From assembly GCA_022559985.1 (NCBI GenBank), contig JAFJTR010000016.1, positions 186,001-250,000 on the forward strand: DNA of 64,000 bases. Reading direction: 5' to 3'. The notes under the pieces were generated by a model. That model saw nothing but the letters and a program-made list of their open reading frames with translations, was not told where the DNA came from and made no database searches. Source of the DNA: Parastagonospora avenae f. sp. tritici 18332-5 (Eukaryota; Ascomycota; Dothideomycetes; Pleosporales; Phaeosphaeriaceae). Positions 34,474 to 46,656 of the stretch are shown in pieces (within the stretch, counting starts at the first letter, position 1; the number at the start of each line of letters is the position of its first letter). The position numbers and the translations under genes are program-made.

Positions 34474-37193
34474 ATGGCCGCTCAATCCACCCTCAAACAG
34501 CCTCATGATCCGCTGCTCGCCCTCTACGACCACTATGCCAAACTGCTCAAGACCCGCGTGCGCGGCGCATCCAAGCTGACAAAGGTCGTCTCGACCATCA
34601 CTCTGCTGTTTACCATAATCGGCGCCGGTTATGGCAGTAGGAAGCTGTACAAAGACCGGCGGAAAGAAAAGGAAACCGGCCGACGCCTGCTACGACGAAA
34701 CTCGGGCCTCAAGAACAAAGATGGCTCGCGGACAATATACGTGCCGTACCGCGACTCGACGTCCAAAGTCGTCATCAATCCGACGAAGCCCACCACCTTC
34801 GATGCCCATCGCCGACTCTTCCTCCAGCCGCCTCGCGCGGCGCGCATGCAGGACACGAGCAATCCGAGCGCGCCGCCGCCCCAGACGAAGCCGGGCCTGA
34901 ATCTCGCGTTCCTGCACCAGTTCCTGAGTCTGCTGAACATTATGATTCCGCGGTGGAACAGCAAAGAGACGGGTCTGCTGGTCAGCCACAGCGTCTTCCT
35001 GATGCTGCGGACATACCTCTCGCTCGTCGTTGCGCGTCTCGACGGCGAGATTGTGCGCGACCTGGTCGCGGGCAATGGCAAAGCGTTTCTCTGGGGCATT
35101 GTGAAGTGGCTGGGTGTTGGCACTTTCTCGTCGTATACGAATGCGATGATCAAGTTCTTGCAGAGTAAGGTGTCGATTGCGTTCCGCACGCGGCTGACGA
35201 GGTACATTCATGACTTGTATCTGAACGACCATCTGAACTACTACAAGCTGCATAATCTGGATGGAGGAGTTGGGCTGGGCGCGGACCAGTACATCACGCA
35301 GGATCTGACACTGTTTTGCGCTTCGGCTGCGTCGCTGTATTCGTCGCTGGGGAAGCCGTTTGTGGATCTCTGCGTGTTCAACTACCAGCTGTTCAAGTCA
35401 CTGGGACCGCTGGCTCTGACTGGACTACTGAGCAACTACTTTTTGACCGCGACGATCTTGCGCAGACTATCACCGCCGTTCGGAAAGCTCAAGGCTGTGG
35501 AAGGGCGAAGAGAAGGAGAGTTCCGTGCTCTGCACGCTCGACTCATCGCCAATGCCGAAGAAGTCGCGTTCTATGGCGGCGACCAGATGGAGAAGCATTT
35601 CCTTGAGCGCGGCTTCAAGGACCTCAAGCACTGGATGGAAGGCATCTACAGCCTCAAGATCCGCTACAACATGCTGGAAGACTTTGTTCTGAAGTACTCC
35701 TGGTCCGCATTTGGCTACCTCATCACCTCCCTTCCTGTATTCCTTCCGGCATGGGGTGGTCTAGGTGGCGTTCCAGAGATCCCAGGTGGTGAAAAGTCAG
35801 GTCGCGAGCGCAATCGCATGAAAGACTTCATCACAAACAAACGACTCATGTTGTCTCTCGCCGATGCAGGTGGCCGCATGATGTACAGCATCAAAGACCT
35901 GTCCGAACTTGCCGGCTACACATCCCGTGTCTACACACTCATCAGCACACTGCACCGCGTCCACGCAGACGCATACTACCCACCACCAGGCACCCGACCT
36001 GAACTCTTTTCCGTCTCAGATGTCCAGGGCACAGTGCACAAAGGCTTCGACGGCCTCCGTCTCGAACACGTCCCCGTCGTCGCACCAGCCCTATACCCCA
36101 TGGGCGGCGACGAACTCGTTGAATCCCTCTCCTTCATCGTCCACTCGGGCGAGCACCTCCTCATCACCGGCCCCAACGGCGTCGGCAAAAGCGCCGTCGC
36201 CCGCATCGTCGCCGGCCTCTGGCCCACATACCGCGGCCTCGTCTCCCGCCCACGCACCAACGGCGTCGACGGAATAATGTTCCTGCCACAGAGGCCATAT
36301 TTGTCCACCGGCACTCTGCGCGACCAAATCATCTACCCACACACCGCTGTCGATATGAAAGACTCCGGCCGCCGCGACTCGGAACTCCAAGCCATCCTCG
36401 AAGAGGCGAAGCTCGGATACATCCCCGACCGCGAGGGCGGCTGGGACACGAAAAAAGTGTGGAAAGACGTCTTCAGCGGCGGCGAGAAGCAGCGCGTTGG
36501 CATCGCGAGATTACTCTACCACGAGCCCAAGTACGCTTTCATTGATGAGGGAACGTCCGCGGTGAGTTCGGATGTCGAGGGCTTGTTGTACGAGCGGTGT
36601 AAAGCGAAGGGAATCAGTACGTCTTCACATCCCGATCTCCCCTTTTCCCTTACGTAACTAATAGTCTCACAGCACTCATCACTATATCCACCCGCGCCTC
36701 GCTCAAACGCTACCACACATTCACGCTCACGCTCGGCATGGGCGACAGCTCCGACGACTGGGAGTTTCAGCGCATCGGCACCGAGAGCGAGAAATCCAGT
36801 GTCGAGAAGGAATTAGCCGAGTTGCGCGAACGGCTGGCCAAGGTCGAGGAGTGGGAGAGCAGGAAGAGGGAGATTGAGGAGGAGTTGGGCAGGGTGTGGG
36901 TTAAGGAGGAGGGAGAGGGAGAGGAATTGGCGCCGCCGCCGTACTTGGAGAGGGAGGAGGGTGGAAGTGTGGAGGGTGAGGTAGAGGAAGCGGATAGTCC
37001 CAGGAGCGATGAACAGGATGTGGAGAGTGTGGACGAGGGAGAGGTAGAGGCGGAAAGTCCGGCGGGTGATGAGCAGCTGGTTGAAAGCGGGAGTTTTGAG
37101 GCTGACGAGGAAGCGGAGAGTCCGAGGAGTGATGAACAGGTAGTCGAAAGTGTGAGTGCTAGTGAAGCTGATGATTGTGTTGAGGAGCATTGA
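34474..37193 (+). CDS. PXA1: Peroxisomal long-chain fatty acyl ABC half transporter (ABCD, Pxa1-like)
   Basis: Two exons (34474-36616, 36673-37193; intron 56 nt) give 887 residues. The N-terminal membrane domain has ABCD landmarks (FLMLRTYLSLVVARLDGEIV, RLTRYIHDLYL, NAEEVAFYGGDQMEKHFL). The nucleotide-binding domain follows with Walker A GPNGVGKSAV (about 566), signature FSGGEKQR (about 667) and Walker B YAFIDEGTSAVS. Across the splice it continues as GITLITISTRASLKRYHTF. A coiled-coil segment (VEKELAELRERLAKVEEWES) and an acidic tail with repeated SPRSDEQ or SPAGDEQ units end the protein. It imports long-chain acyl groups into peroxisomes for beta-oxidation, as a dimer. Assignment to Pxa1 rather than Pxa2 rests on the C-terminal coiled coil and is tentative. 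Confidence 0.88.
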
Positions 37194-37499
37194 GCATTTC
37201 AGAACACGGTTTGCTGTGACTATTTCTGATCGTAGTCTAGCATCTAGATGAATGTATAGGAAGATAGATGAAATGTATATTACCATGTCGTTCTAGGAAG
37301 CGAAGACACATGCATAGCAAGAATAGGAAACACAATCCCTAGTACGGAATGAACCACACGCAGTTGACATCTCGCAGCGGACACTTCCTCAGACCTTATA
37401 CACGCACCTCTTCTCACTGAACAAAACCTTACATTTCTATCTTTTTCTACACCTAAAACACATGTCTCCCCTCCCCCTCCCCCATCACCATCGAAAAAT

Positions 37500-38245
37500 C
37501 TAACACTTCCTCCAAGCAAAATACAAATTATTCACCAGCCTCCCCCCCTCCCTCGCACTCGCCAAAACCCCACTCGCCCCTGTCGCAAACGGACTCAAAC
37601 TAACCTCGCTATTAACATTCAACAGCGCCTCGCCACTTCCACACGGGCTCCAAACCGCCAAATCCACGTTATCCTGCTTGAAGTACTTGCCGTGGAAGGG
37701 TCCCGGGATGGTCAGCGCCGCACTGCCCTGCTCCGTCTCGCCGGAGAAGTAGTAGCTCGCTTTTACCGTGCCCGTCACGCCGCTGTCCAGGTCGGCCCAC
37801 CCGGCGTAGTCGGCGCTGTACACGGCGAAGGAGAAGCCGCTGTCGTAGGCGAGTTTGAGGTTCAGTTGGCAGTTTTTGCGGGAGTCGGTGGCATCCGCGC
37901 GGGAGCCGACGCGTGCGGTGAAGGCGGGGCTGAAGTCTGGGGGGATGGTTAGGGGAGGTGTTGTGGGGGCTGAGAGGATGAAGGAGGGCAGTGGTTTTGT
38001 CGTGTGAATGGAATGGAAGGGATTGGATTGGTTGTGGGTTTCTGGAAAGCGAGGTGTGAAGACGTACAGATTGGGAAGATCTTGTTGTCCGTCCAGTTGA
38101 CGTCGATGCTACCTTGAGGACAGCCTGAGCCGCCAGAGACAACGTTGACAATCTTAAATGAGGAGGGTGCATCATAGCTTGTGGCCGGGACTGGGCTGGC
38201 TAGTGACGCTGCCGCGAGGGCAAGAGTGGCGAGTGTGTACTTCAT
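37500..38245 (-). CDS. DUF4360 secreted protein
   Basis: Two exons (38245-38068, 37936-37500) with a 131-nt intron, the longest I find here, encode 204 residues. The signal peptide is MKYTLATLALAAASLASPVP. The mature part carries GGSGCPQGSIDVNW, the RKNCQLNLKLAY block, YYFSGETEQGSA and VWSPCGSGEALLNVNSEVSL, the DUF4360 pattern with conserved cysteines. Family function is unknown; members are small secreted proteins common in fungi. A role at the cell surface or outside the cell is inference. Confidence 0.9.
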
Positions 38246-40388
38246 TGTGGAGCAGCAACTTTGGAATTGAACTTTGAAAAATGATATAAGATGCGATGAT
38301 GAAGATGATAATCGTCTATTGGAAGTAATAAGAGTTTGTCTGCTGCTGCAGAAACAATGGTAGCGAGCACCGCACGTCTTAAATGCACAATGTATTTTAC
38401 CGGGCGCGAGGTCTAGAGCACAAGATAGCAAACCTACTAAGCGTTCTTCATTCTCCAGACTCTTCACACATATGAGCGGAGACCACGGCCCGCGCCTGGA
38501 GTCAAGCCCATTGGCGAGGCAGTCACAAAAGATGGCGAAAAATAGCCACTCGCTACCACTTACAGGCCTCATCCTCGTGCAGACCATCGGACAGCACTGC
38601 GAACCTGGCATGGTCGCCATGCGAAAGATATCCGATCTGCCCGCCGATATTGCTCGTGGGCGTGTACACGGGCCAGGCGATAACCGTCAACGGGCCTGCT
38701 CAGATCAAAAGCAGACTCTAGAACATTGCGTTTCCTGGGGTAGACGAGCGCGGCGGAGAAACGATTGAGCCAAAAATAGGTGGTTGCGAGCTTTCACGTT
38801 GTGCGTGCGGGATCGTGGGCGGCGAGCGTTGTATATAATAGATTGGTTTGTGGCCTCGACCCGAGTCTGCCAAACAGGTGACGGATCATTAAGGTTGGCA
38901 ATCAGCGCAGGGGAGCGACTGAACTTGGATAGTTTCTTTTGACGTTCGTATCGTTCATCAATACTCATATCGCTCGTGGATAGTCGTTCACTTTACGGCA
39001 AGGTGCCGTTAGTCGTGCCCTGGGCACATACATAAGTATGATTGAGCTTCCTCGAGTAGCCTGGAACAGTTGAGTGTAGATTGCAAACAAGGAAAATGTC
39101 TCTGTGCAACGGTAGCTATTGTTAGATCTCATATTTGGCTAATCTGCCTGGCGAAGGTTAAGAGGTACTGGGCACCAAAACAGGCAGATACCACTCGCCT
39201 GGTTTCATTCGTGATACTCCCTCGATCCACGCTTCAGAGGACCAGTCTTTGCCAAGGGGTTGGTGGCAAGCAGTCGTCTCTGCGACGGGCGAATACATCT
39301 GCTAAACGTTCATCGCACGACAATGCACTAATGCAACATGCCGAAGAGGGAACATCCTTGTGCTTTTGTGGCTCTGAGTGGATGTAAAGATCGCACAGAG
39401 ACACGTTGAGGAAGGGTCCACGGGTCTTCTGGTGGGGCAAGGGCAGCCGCGACGGCTCACCGTCTGGAATGACCAGGATCAGCTAAGCAATTCTATTCTG
39501 AATCTGACAATCTTCTCTTGAAAAGATATCGTAAAATTCTAGGCGTACGCCCCGAATCTCCCAAGCCACACGAGATGCCGGAAATTACTCGGTTTAGATC
39601 TGATGCGTTTTGGTCAGGAGATGTCTAGTACAGGCTTGGTTGCGCTTCATCGGTGCACATGCTGAAGACGACATCCTCCGCAGCGATCTTGCGAAACACA
39701 TCCACTGATGAAACAAGGCGACTTTGTCACCGCCTGTGCCCGTCCGCCATACGTCCGTAGCATCGCGAGGCCCCCTGTATCAATCTCTTCACCTGTACTG
39801 TGCTGGCAGCGGAGCCACCAGCGAGTGGTCTGATACGAGTCAGTCAATTTGCCTAGGATCAAACGCTGCGTAACAAGCAAACAGTGGTCCGTACAAGTCA
39901 AACGTCATCAATTGACTGAGCGAACCTGCTCGCTACAACGACCAAGAATGTTCAGGATGTTTACCGTGGAATTTGCCAGAAGTATGGCCGAGAAAGGCAG
40001 CGGAACTCCTCAAGTATTTGAAAGCATACCCCTGCCGATAGAGATGCCGCAGCGGAAGTGGTCGTGGAAGTGGGGACGCACGTTCTGGACTACGTATCGG
40101 CCTTGACCTCTTCGAGCACGATTAGTAGTCAATCAGCCTATGAAGTGTGATCGCAAGACGGGTAACCGAGCTAAAATCAAGTGCTCCTTCGAGCCCCGCG
40201 ATTCTCGCACTGAGGTGGGGTAGATGGTATCAGCCAAGCAGGTGCTACCATGCCGCACAACAAAGCATTTACCGAGGGATACTGTGCTTTCCGTGGCAAC
40301 ATGTAGCTCAGACACTTAAGAAGAGGCTGACTCCCTCTTGGAAAAATAATAATTCCCATACCAAACTTTCACATACCACACCACAATC
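38246..40388. other. 2.1-kb intergenic region, no gene seen
   Basis: This is a divergent spacer between the DUF4360 gene and the aldehyde dehydrogenase. Only short, motif-free open frames occur. It may contain promoters of both genes near its ends. Confidence 0.4.
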
Positions 40389-41946
40389 ATGTCTCCAGGA
40401 AAAGTCTCCACCCTCGACTTCGAGAAGTTCTACAACATTGTAGACGGCAAGCAGCGTGGCTCTGACAAGATCCACCGTGGAATCAACCCCTCCACTGGCC
40501 AGGAGCTCTGGGACGTCCCAATTGCCAGCGAGCAAGACTTGAACGACGCTGTCGCAGCTGCAAAGAAGGCTTTCCCAGCATGGAGAGACACTCCCATTGA
40601 GAAGCGAAAGGAGCTCATCGGAAAGGTCGCCGAGAGCTTCCAAGCGCACCACGACGAGTTCGTCTCTCTGCTCTGCAAGGAGTCCGGCAAGCCCAGGAAG
40701 TTTGCTGCCATCGAAGTCGGCGGCGTAGTTGGCTTCATCGGCCACCACCTCACCCTAGATGTTCCCTCAGAGAAGATTGAGGACGACGAGAAGACCGTCT
40801 ACACTGGTAAGATAACTTCCATGCATTCGTTTGGTATCTTATCGGGAGCAAATTGCTAATTTTCATCCTACAGAGTACTCCCCGCTCGGTGTTTGCGGAG
40901 CCATCTGCCCATGGAACTTCCCCCTTATCCTCAGCTGCGGAAAGGTCGCGCCCGCGCTCATGACCGGTAACACCATTATCGTCAAGCCCTCACCTTTCAC
41001 ACCATACACCTTCCTCAAGTTCTGCGAGCTTGCACAGGAGATTCTCCCCCCTGGTGTCCTCCAGACCGTTGGCGGCAACAACGAGCTCGGCGCATCCATG
41101 TGCGCACACCCAGACATTGCGAAGATCTCTTTTACGGGTAGCATTGCCACCGGAAAGAAGGTTATGGAGACGTCTGCCAAGACCCTCAAGCGTGTCACGC
41201 TCGAGCTCGGAGGTAACGACGCTTCCATCATCCTCCCCGACGTCGACATCAAGAAGGTTGCTCCCGAAGTTGTGAACGGTGCATTCCAGAACAGCGGTCA
41301 AGGTCAGTGATAAACTCCTGTTATACGCCTTACAATGCTAATTTAGATTTTAGTTTGCGTTGCGACTAAGCGTATCTACATCCACGAGTCCATCTACAAG
41401 GAATTCTTGGAGGAGATGGTTTCCTACACTAAGACCATTAAAGCGGGCAACCCTGACGATGGCGACAACATGTTGGGTCCAGTCCAGAACCAGATGCAGT
41501 ATGAGCGCGTTAAGGGCTTCTTTGCCGACAGCAAGGCCAAAGGCTACAAGTTCGCTGCCGGCGAGCCAGACGTTGCCGCATCAAAGGGCTACTTCATCAC
41601 CCCCACCATCATCGACAACCCGCCCAACGACTCCCGAATCATCCAAGAAGAGCCTTTCGGCCCTATTGTTCCCACCCAGCCGTGGTCCGACCTCGAGGAG
41701 GTCATTGCCCGCGCCAACGACACCAAGACCGGTCTCGGTGCGTGCGTGTGGGGCAAGGACGTCGAGAAGGCATCCAAGATTGCGCGACGACTTGAAGCCG
41801 GATCCGTCTTCGTCAACTCGTGGGAGAAGCCGACTCCCCAGGCCATATTTGGTGGACACAAGGAGTCTGGTATCGGTGGCGAGTGGGGCAAGACTGGCCT
41901 GCTGGCTTACTGCAACCCTCACGTCATTCACGTCTATAAGTCTTAA
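40389..41946 (+). CDS. NAD(P)-dependent aldehyde dehydrogenase
   Basis: Three exons (40389-40806, 40874-41302, 41354-41946; introns 67 and 51 nt) encode 479 residues of the ALDH superfamily. Motifs in order: CPWNFPLILSCGKVAPAL, the cofactor-binding FTGSIATGKKV, VTLELGGNDASI with the general-base Glu, the nucleophile in SGQVCVATKR (Cys about 284, just after a splice), EEPFGPIVP and the C-terminal FGGHKESGIGGEWG. It oxidises an aldehyde to the acid; the substrate is not evident. It has no N-terminal targeting peptide or SKL-like end, so it is probably cytosolic. Confidence 0.9.
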
Positions 41947-43003
41947 GGTACTAGGATGTGTCTTGATGGGATATAGGATTATTGTATGTTAGTCAATGAA
42001 GATGTGAAACCACACATTTTGCATCTTCTATGTGCGTGATAAGTGAAGGCACTTGCGACTGAGCCCCACATGTAAGCCAAGTCGAGAAGTACGAGCATAA
42101 TCAATCAAGATCTACCGAAGATGTATTTGCACTAACACAATGACGCAATTTAGCTTACAATACGACTTGACGACCTCCAGGAAGTCTGAGGAAAAATTGC
42201 ATCAGCACTTTTCACTCACTGCAGTTTTAACGAGTCGCCAACTACAAAATGAATGATTTACCGACAATACTACTTCTCTCGCACTCACGTAGCTTTCAAT
42301 GTGCACATAGCTTGACGCTTCTCACCACCCAGGCAACGATGCCAAAGAGCTTCTGCATCAAGGCCGAGTGAATGAACATCTTGACGCAGGGCAAAGTCCA
42401 ATTTTGAGCTCGTACTGCTGTTGAAGAGCACGATGATGAAAATGAGAAAGAAGTGCAAATTCACTCGGAACGTGAGGCACTGCTCCATGCCGTGCGAAGC
42501 ACATGAAAAGGCCTTCAAAGGAAGCTAAGGATATGCCGCCGCCATCAGCAGCACCTCGTCGAGAACTAAATGGCTTGTATTCTGACTATGTGCAATTGCT
42601 GTCTACTTCAACTATCTTCTCGTGATACTAATATCCCCTCCCATCGCCAAGGTTCTGAAGCTTCCAGGTTCAAGGCGAGAATGCCGGTAATACAGATCTC
42701 TACCTGGATCAAAAGTCAACATTCGGAGCAAGCTGTATGAACCTGTCATGTGAAAGGCGCAAGCTTACAGAGAAGTGAGAGGGCGCGCGAGGATGGCTAT
42801 GCACAAAGCTGATGTGGATCGGAAGTTTGTTTCGATCCTACCAAGTAAGCACATATACAAAATTTGGCAAGCAGGATACTTACAGGCGTTTGGTGACATG
42901 GCAGGTGTGTCCAACAAATGCTGTTCTAAATGTCGTCTGTCTTCCAAGTTTGCGATCTAGATGTTGTCCAGGGTGAACTTGCGGCCTTTGGTGGCCCAGG
43001 AAG
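41947..43003. other. Intergenic region with a possible gene relic
   Basis: There are no complete genes. The minus frame at 42285-42518 contains LGLDAEALWHRC after a hydrophobic stretch. This recalls CRVDAEALWMSI in the unknown gene just downstream at 43004-43468 and may be a decayed copy of it. Confidence 0.3.
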
Positions 43004-43468
43004 TTAATCAGTCTCCATGCGATCGTCTTGTTCGAGAGCTAGGCTGTCCATCATCGCCTGGACATCTGCGACTTGTTCTCCATGTGTAGGTGCAACACTG
43101 TTGACAGCATCATCCACGCCGAACTCGTGTGACTTTTTCTCTCTCAAGATCTTGGCCAAGTCATCTAGGCAGATGTGGATCTCATCCAGGAAATAATCAA
43201 CGTTTTTGTTCCGGCCCTCGTGATGCCGACGTCGAATTGACATCCACAACGCCTCTGCATCTACGCGGCATGCGTTCGCATCTTCCCCGTCCTTGAGTAG
43301 GGCGCTCAACAGTACGAGTACCTTCAATAGGCTGTAGCACGATAATCCGGGACCGTCGAGGAACTCGCGAGCTTTTGCGATGTGCTCGTCGAGACTCTTG
43401 CCGTGTAATGCTTTGGCTTCGTTGAAGGCGCCCATGAAGCGTGCATCGATGATGTTAGGTGTAGGCAT
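43004..43468 (-). CDS. Small uncharacterised protein
   Basis: A single exon of 154 residues with ATG at 43468. It appears helical and mostly hydrophilic: FMGAFNEAKALHGKSLDEHI, KAREFLDGPGLSCYSLLKVL, VDAEALWMSIRRRHHEGR, LDEIHICLDDLAKILREKK. It has no signal peptide, membrane helix or catalytic motif. The AEALW segment and overall length recall a lineage-restricted family of small fungal proteins, but I cannot name a function. Confidence 0.55.
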   Translation of the reverse strand: MPTPNIIDARFMGAFNEAKALHGKSLDEHIAKAREFLDGPGLSCYSLLKVLVLLSALLKDGEDANACRVDAEALWMSIRRRHHEGRNKNVDYFLDEIHICLDDLAKILREKKSHEFGVDDAVNSVAPTHGEQVADVQAMMDSLALEQDDRMETD

Positions 43469-44367
43469 GGCTTATTAGATGGAGTGTGCGTAGTGGATCG
43501 TGTGTCAGAAGTTGAGAGTGCGTGGTGGTGAGTTCGAAGTTGATGGTAGAGTGTTGTTAGATGAGACTTCAAAAAGTGCGCAGGTGAGAGAACATATGGT
43601 AGAGACGCAAACGCGCCAGCGAGCAAACGCGCCGACGTGCAATGATCACTTCAATACTTCGCTCTCCAACTTAACATTCACTCTTCGCCGCAGGGCTGGT
43701 ACATGCTCGCCATTCCAAAGTTTGCATCTCATTACTGTCACAGAGTGGGCTCTGCTGCCGGTCGATATGTCAACATCAGGAAAGCCACTCAGGTATATCA
43801 GGACCAAGACTATGGCCTTCGAAGTGCGCAGATATCCTGAGTCTCACCCCAACACGGTGAATGACGGTCCCTCATAGTCGGATTCGAAGTGGAGCCTGCG
43901 TCCGCAACCAAGCGAGCACTCAAACGACCCATCGTGAAACTCGGGCCGTGGGTGAGGAAGTGCATCAACACATCTGCTTAGAACGCTTCTCAAACTTCCA
44001 GAGTAGTGACGCAAGTTGGCCTGCTGGCGCTGGACCTTAAGAGAATCAACATCACCTTGAATAACACTACAACTATTGCCAATCGTGCTCAACTCAATAT
44101 CTACATATCGGGGTCTCAAAATCACAAACTCTGTTCTTGTCTGTCATGCATGGTAGCCATGACCCAGCAGACAACACTACAGACGGTAAATTGAACAATG
44201 CGAGTAAGTTGCTCTGAAGTAATAGTGTATTATGTTTACACTTTTGAAAGTAAAATGCGAACCGAGTGCTTCTCGTCGCCTCTAAGAAGTAAAAAAAAAT
44301 AACTAATCAGATCTCAACCGCGAGACCCATTATATACAAAGAACAGAATCCCTCTCTTCATCTCCGT
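43469..44367. other. Intergenic region, no gene seen
   Basis: Short open frames on both strands carry no recognisable motif. A run of nine A lies near 44291, close to the 3' end of the xylanase gene. Confidence 0.35.
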
Positions 44368-45844
44368 CTAAGCCAAGAGCGTGCAGAGCGCATTATATGC
44401 CTCCTTAGCCTTGTACGCCTGATCGAACAACAGCGGGTTCTCGCCCTTCCTCCAGCTGTCCTTGTCACTGACACCCCAAACGGTCACACCAACACACTTC
44501 TTCTCGTCCAAGCACGCGCCAACAGCGGTGGTGTAGTCGGTGGGGCTGGCGCCCTTGATGTCGAGCTCCGTCATGGCACACTCCTTAACGTCGGCGCAGA
44601 TCATCTTCAGGGCGGCGGGCACGTCCTTGATAGGCCAGGTTCCGCCGAGATGGGACTGCGAGCCCGTACCGTCGATGGGGACGCCGGCGGCGACCCACTT
44701 CTTGACGGCGGCGGCGAAACCCTTGGTTTTGGCGTACGAGGGGGAGTCGAGGTTGTAGTCGTTGATATAGAGCTTGGCGGCGGGGTCCGCGGCACGAGCG
44801 GCTGTGAATGCAATCTTGACAAAGTCTAGGTGATGCAGTTAGTTTTGGTGTTCTGAAATTGTGGTTGTTGTTGTGGTTGGGGGTTGGGCTTACTTTCACC
44901 GAGGACGTTGTAAAAGACGGACGAGCGGAAACCACCCTCCTCCTGCATATTATTAGCATCCAAGTCATCTACAATCGTCAAAGGGACAAACCGACCGTGA
45001 ACATCTCATTGATTACGTCCCATGCGTAGACCTTGCCGGCGTATGTGCCGATGAGTTTCTTGATGTGGGCAACCATAACCTCCTCCAACTTCGTCTTGTC
45101 AGTGATAGAGCTAACCCAGGTCGGCAGCTGGCTGTGCCACACAGTGGTGTGTCCGCGAATCAGCTTTCCGTTCTTAGTAGCCCAGTCGACAAGGACATTG
45201 GCGTTGTCAAGGGTGAATTTGCCCTGGGTGCCCTCGGTGGCATCCCACTTCATGGAGTTCTCAGGGGTGAGTTGGCCAAAGTTGTCATTGAGGATCTGAG
45301 CGTTCACAGTGTTTGAGAGAAGGTTCCTGTCGGCGATGTTACCGAGGTACTTCTTCCCATGGGCCTTGAAGGCCGCGTCCAGCGAGCACTTGACGCCGTT
45401 GGCACCGTTGCTGGTGGGCTTTGCAGCGGCGGGCTTGGAAGAAGAAGCCTTGATAGGAGCGGCAGCGGAGCTTGAGCTGACAGCGACAGGCTTAGCGATG
45501 GGAGATCCGGTGGCGATCAGCGTCATCATGGTCGAGGGACGGACAGTTGGGAGCGTGACGTTGGGAGTGGGCGCAACGATAACGCTGGAAAGAATAGGAT
45601 TGCCATCAGAAGGCTGAGGGACAGTAGGAGGAGGAGCAGCTGGTCCTGGCTGGTTCGTGTTACTTCCAACACACTGCGAGTACCAGTCGTTGAACTTGTT
45701 GCACTTCCATCCTGGAGCGCAGGCAGTATCGCCCTTGAAGTTCATCCCACCACATTGTCCGTATGGCTGAACAGCTGCCAGGACAGCAGTGGAGGATGAC
45801 AGGAAAGTCACTCCAAGGTAGACGGACTGGCCAGAGAAATGCAT
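44368..45844 (-). CDS. Endo-1,4-beta-xylanase GH10 with N-terminal CBM1
   Basis: Three exons (45844-44996, 44942-44894, 44825-44368; introns 53 and 68 nt) encode 451 residues. A signal peptide (MHFSGQSVYLGVTFL onward) precedes a fungal cellulose-binding module, YGQCGGMNFKGDTAC, CAPGWKCNKF, DWYSQC. A long Ser/Thr/Pro/Ala linker (about residues 62-150) leads to the GH10 barrel. GH10 landmarks are LTPENSMKWDAT, RGHTTVWHSQLP, acid/base Glu in WDVINEM (about 280) and nucleophile Glu in MTELDI (about 386). It cleaves xylan main chains outside the cell. The middle exon has only 49 nt and is fixed by GGFRSSVFYNVLGE. Confidence 0.93.
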
Positions 45845-46044
45845 TTTTGCTTGTACGTTGGTGTGAAGTGATAGTATTTGTGGTTTGTTGTTCAAAGCAA
45901 ATATGGAAGCAAGCTTCTATCTCAAAGTGAGTGTGTATGAATGAAAATAAGGAAGCAAGCTTCCAGAACGAATGAAGATGTACAAAAGACTGAAAAGAAT
46001 GACCGATGGGATGAAAAAATCCAACTGCGCAGACGAAGAAGACC

Positions 46045-46110
46045 ATTTATATGAATGCATTTTGCACCATCTCACCCACCATCTCTGCGGGTCTTCGATC
46101 CTTGGGCTGA
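46045..46110 (-). promoter_or_regulatory. Possible xylanase promoter elements
   Basis: TATAAATG (read on the minus strand, 46052-46045) lies about 200 bp before the xylanase ATG. A GGCTGA at 46105-46110 resembles the GGCTRR core of XlnR/Xyr1 sites. Both motifs are short and could be chance. Confidence 0.25.
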
Positions 46111-46656
46111 GAACATTGTTTCACGAGCCCATGAAACGCCGTCCTGGGCATCATTACCGCGCGCAAATTTATCCGTCTGGCAGAACAGGCGGCACAAAAC
46201 GAAACGCCTGGAGTGAAGAACGCACTAAGGCGCCAAGGGTACCGAGATAAGAGGGATTGCCATGCTTAGTTCCCGTGCTTGTTTGACGTTGGCATAAGCC
46301 GCGCTGTCATGGCGCTGTCTCCGGACCAGAGACCTGGTTTGCATAATTCATGGATGGACCGTGCGCTGCAAAATCTGGCTACGCCGCCACTAGCACGACT
46401 CGAATAGATGAACGAAACATGCTACTTAGGTCCAAAACACCAAGCCGTCCAAACACGTGTGGAGCTATAAAATGGCGCTGTCTGATGTCAGACGGGATAG
46501 CGGCGGTATCGGAAATTCTTCAAAGGTCTAGAAGCGTGTGAACGACAGCTGAATATGTGCAAAAACTGGCCCTGGCTACTTTTCCTCTATTTGCATTGTT
46601 ACAATCGAAATGGCCAAGGACCTTACAGGCCATGAGCGTAACAAGACGTGTTCCTA

